A stretch of DNA of 30,053 nt from an uncultured Eggerthellaceae bacterium (GTDB lineage: Bacteria; Actinomycetota; Coriobacteriia; Coriobacteriales; Eggerthellaceae): contig CAJTVP010000021.1 in NCBI GenBank assembly GCA_910580205.1, positions 1 through 30,053 on the forward strand, written 5' to 3'. Numbering within the stretch: the first letter of the stretch is position 1; each line of letters opens with the position of its first letter. The notes below the pieces were generated by a model, which was not told the origin of the DNA, did no database searches, and was given only the letters and a program-made list of their open reading frames with translations. A program made the position numbers and the translations under genes. Shown here one piece after another: positions 28,520-30,053 of the stretch.

Positions 28520-30053
28520 ATGGCAGCACCCGCAACCGAGCATGTACGCAATGTGGTCCTGGTCGGTCAGGACGGAGCAGGGAAGACGTCACTGGCTGAG
28601 GCCATGCTCTACGTGTCCGGCAAGACGCCGCGCATGGGCACCACCCACGACGGCAAGTCTTACCTTGACTATGATCCCGAAGAGGTGAAGCGCAAGTTCA
28701 CCATCAACACCTCCGTGGCGCCCATCCCGTACAAGGATTACAAGATCAACGTGTTGGACACTTCCGGCCATCCGGATTTCATCGGGGATACGCTGGCGTC
28801 CATGCAGGCCTCTGAGATGGCGCTGTTCGTGGTGGACGCCGTGGCGGGCCCGCAGGTCATGACCACGCGCCTTTGGCGCGAAGCGGAGAAGATGGACATC
28901 TCGCGCGCGGTCTACATCAACCACATCGACCGAGAGAACGCGAACTTCGACGCCGCCATGGCGACGCTGCATGCGCGGTTCGGCGCGCGTCTGGGCGCGG
29001 TCACCATCCCCATGGGCGTGGACAAGGACTTCCAGGGCGTCATCGACGTCATCCGCATGAAGGCCCGCTACCACAGCGCGCAAGGCACCGATGAGATCGT
29101 GGAGGACATCCCGGAGGAGTACATGGAGTCCGCTCTGGCCGCTCGCGACAAGCTCTGCGACCTGGTGGCGGAAGCGGACGATGAGCTCATGATGAAGTAT
29201 CTGGACGGCGAAGAGCAGCTGACCCAGGAAGAGCTGGAATCCCTGCTTGACAAGGCCATCGCCCAAGAGCTGATCGTGCCCGTCTTCGTGGGCTCCACCA
29301 TCATCATGCAGGGCGTGCAGAACCTCATGGAGGATATAGCCACGTACTTCCCGCATCCGCGCAGCCATGGCGGCTTCAAGCAGATGTCGGACGGCGTCAC
29401 CATCCCCATCGACGAGACGAAGCGCCCCTCCGCGTTCGTGTTCAAGACCATCTCCGATCCGTTCGTGGGCCGTCTGAGCTTCCTCAAGGTGCTCTCCGGC
29501 TACCTGGAGCCCGGCATCGAGCTCATCAACGCGCGCACGGGCAAGAAGGAGCGCCTGGGCAAGATCCAGGTCATGATGGGCAAGGAGCCCATGGATGTGA
29601 AATCGGCGAAGGCGGGCGACATCATCGTGGTGCCGAAGCTCACCGAGACGCGCAATGGGGACACGCTCTCCGTTGAGGGCGATATCGCCATTCAGCCGCT
29701 CGAACTCCCCGAACCTCTTTATCCGGTGGCCATCGAAGCGGTCAACAAGAACGAAGAGGACAAGCTGGGAATGTTCTTGGCCCGCGCCGCTGAGGCCGAT
29801 CCCACCATCCGCATCACCCGTGACGAGCAAACGCATCAGACCATCCTGCACGCCATGGGCGAGACGCAGGTGGACATGCTGCTCTCCCGCCTGAAAGAGC
29901 AGACCGGCGTGGACGCGCGCCTGGTTCCCGTGCGCATCCCGTATCGCGAGACCATCCGCAAGCAGGCGGAGGCCCAAGGCCGCCACAAGAAGCAGACCGG
30001 CGGCGCGGGGCAGTTCGGCGACTGCTGGCTGCGCCTCACGCCCAATCCAGGTG
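28520..30053 (+). CDS. EF-G-like translation GTPase (FusA2 type), 5' part, runs off the window
   Basis: The first 511 codons of a translation-factor GTPase related to elongation factor G. ATG 28520 has AGAGGAG upstream. P-loop GQDGAGKTSL (16-25), a G3 motif DTSGHPDF (80-87, with the catalytic His kept) and a G4-position NHID (134-137) in place of the usual NKxD. The switch I stretch is short and lacks the EF-G signature RGITI. Domains II and III are present (RPSAFVFKTISDPFVGRLSF, later FLARAAEADPTIRI and GETQVDMLLSRL). These changes place it in the EF-G-like group (FusA2 of Actinobacteria) and not canonical EF-G. Its exact role is not settled. Confidence 0.9.
   Translation, partial: MAAPATEHVRNVVLVGQDGAGKTSLAEAMLYVSGKTPRMGTTHDGKSYLDYDPEEVKRKFTINTSVAPIPYKDYKINVLDTSGHPDFIGDTLASMQASEMALFVVDAVAGPQVMTTRLWREAEKMDISRAVYINHIDRENANFDAAMATLHARFGARLGAVTIPMGVDKDFQGVIDVIRMKARYHSAQGTDEIVEDIPEEYMESALAARDKLCDLVAEADDELMMKYLDGEEQLTQEELESLLDKAIAQELIVPVFVGSTIIMQGVQNLMEDIATYFPHPRSHGGFKQMSDGVTIPIDETKRPSAFVFKTISDPFVGRLSFLKVLSGYLEPGIELINARTGKKERLGKIQVMMGKEPMDVKSAKAGDIIVVPKLTETRNGDTLSVEGDIAIQPLELPEPLYPVAIEAVNKNEEDKLGMFLARAAEADPTIRITRDEQTHQTILHAMGETQVDMLLSRLKEQTGVDARLVPVRIPYRETIRKQAEAQGRHKKQTGGAGQFGDCWLRLTPNPG

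Noticed and set aside
28589..29986. 465-codon open frame antisense to the EF-G-like gene
   Set aside because: Shadow of a conserved gene; strongly His/Asp/Val-biased and not protein-like.

Overview
The window is about 30 kb of GC-rich (roughly 60%) bacterial DNA. Gene content suggests a host-associated actinobacterium of the Coriobacteriia, perhaps an Eggerthellaceae relative. It has an F-type ATP synthase operon, a DivIC-type division protein beside a Ppx/GppA phosphatase, an EF-G-like second GTPase, a membrane-tethered LuxR regulator and PAS hybrid kinases. Many genes start with GTG or TTG behind a good Shine-Dalgarno sequence. The taxonomic call is an inference from gene content only.

Left part (1-9264): the end of atpA, then atpG, atpD and atpC, closed by a strong terminator. 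A small membrane protein of the holin-4 type lies on the other strand. A complete methionine importer operon (metN-metI-metQ) follows with its own terminator, then a soluble PAS hybrid histidine kinase and a tiny unknown gene.

Middle part (9383-21680): a PucR-type regulator, an Rpn/PD-(D/E)XK nuclease and a hypoxanthine/deoxyinosine-DNA glycosylase, all on the minus strand. Next come a two-gene cassette (SET-domain protein overlapping an unknown 503-residue protein with two C-terminal membrane helices), an ABC-F ATPase and a DtxR/MntR-like regulator. The cell-envelope group follows: a DivIC-like septum protein, a Ppx/GppA phosphatase, a polyprenyl diphosphate synthase and a peptidoglycan-binding protein. 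A secreted NlpC/P60 hydrolase faces them.

Accessory islet (21988-26310): a TetR regulator divergent from two tandem DUF262 (GmrS-like) genes that both lack the DUF1524 nuclease half, a RelB-like antitoxin with a truncated PIN toxin, and a DUF3800 gene. The DUF3800 gene has an in-frame TAA at a conserved position. Just before it lie a promoter, a short structured RNA with its own terminator, and then the start codon. This order matches type III (RNA antitoxin) toxin-antitoxin loci and is the most interesting part of the window. The islet ends at a tRNA-Ala(GGC) gene.

Right part (26486-30053): a methylthioadenosine/S-adenosylhomocysteine deaminase, which with the MetNIQ importer points to attention to methionine/SAM salvage, a convergent membrane-anchored LuxR regulator, and the first 511 codons of an EF-G-like translation GTPase that runs off the window.
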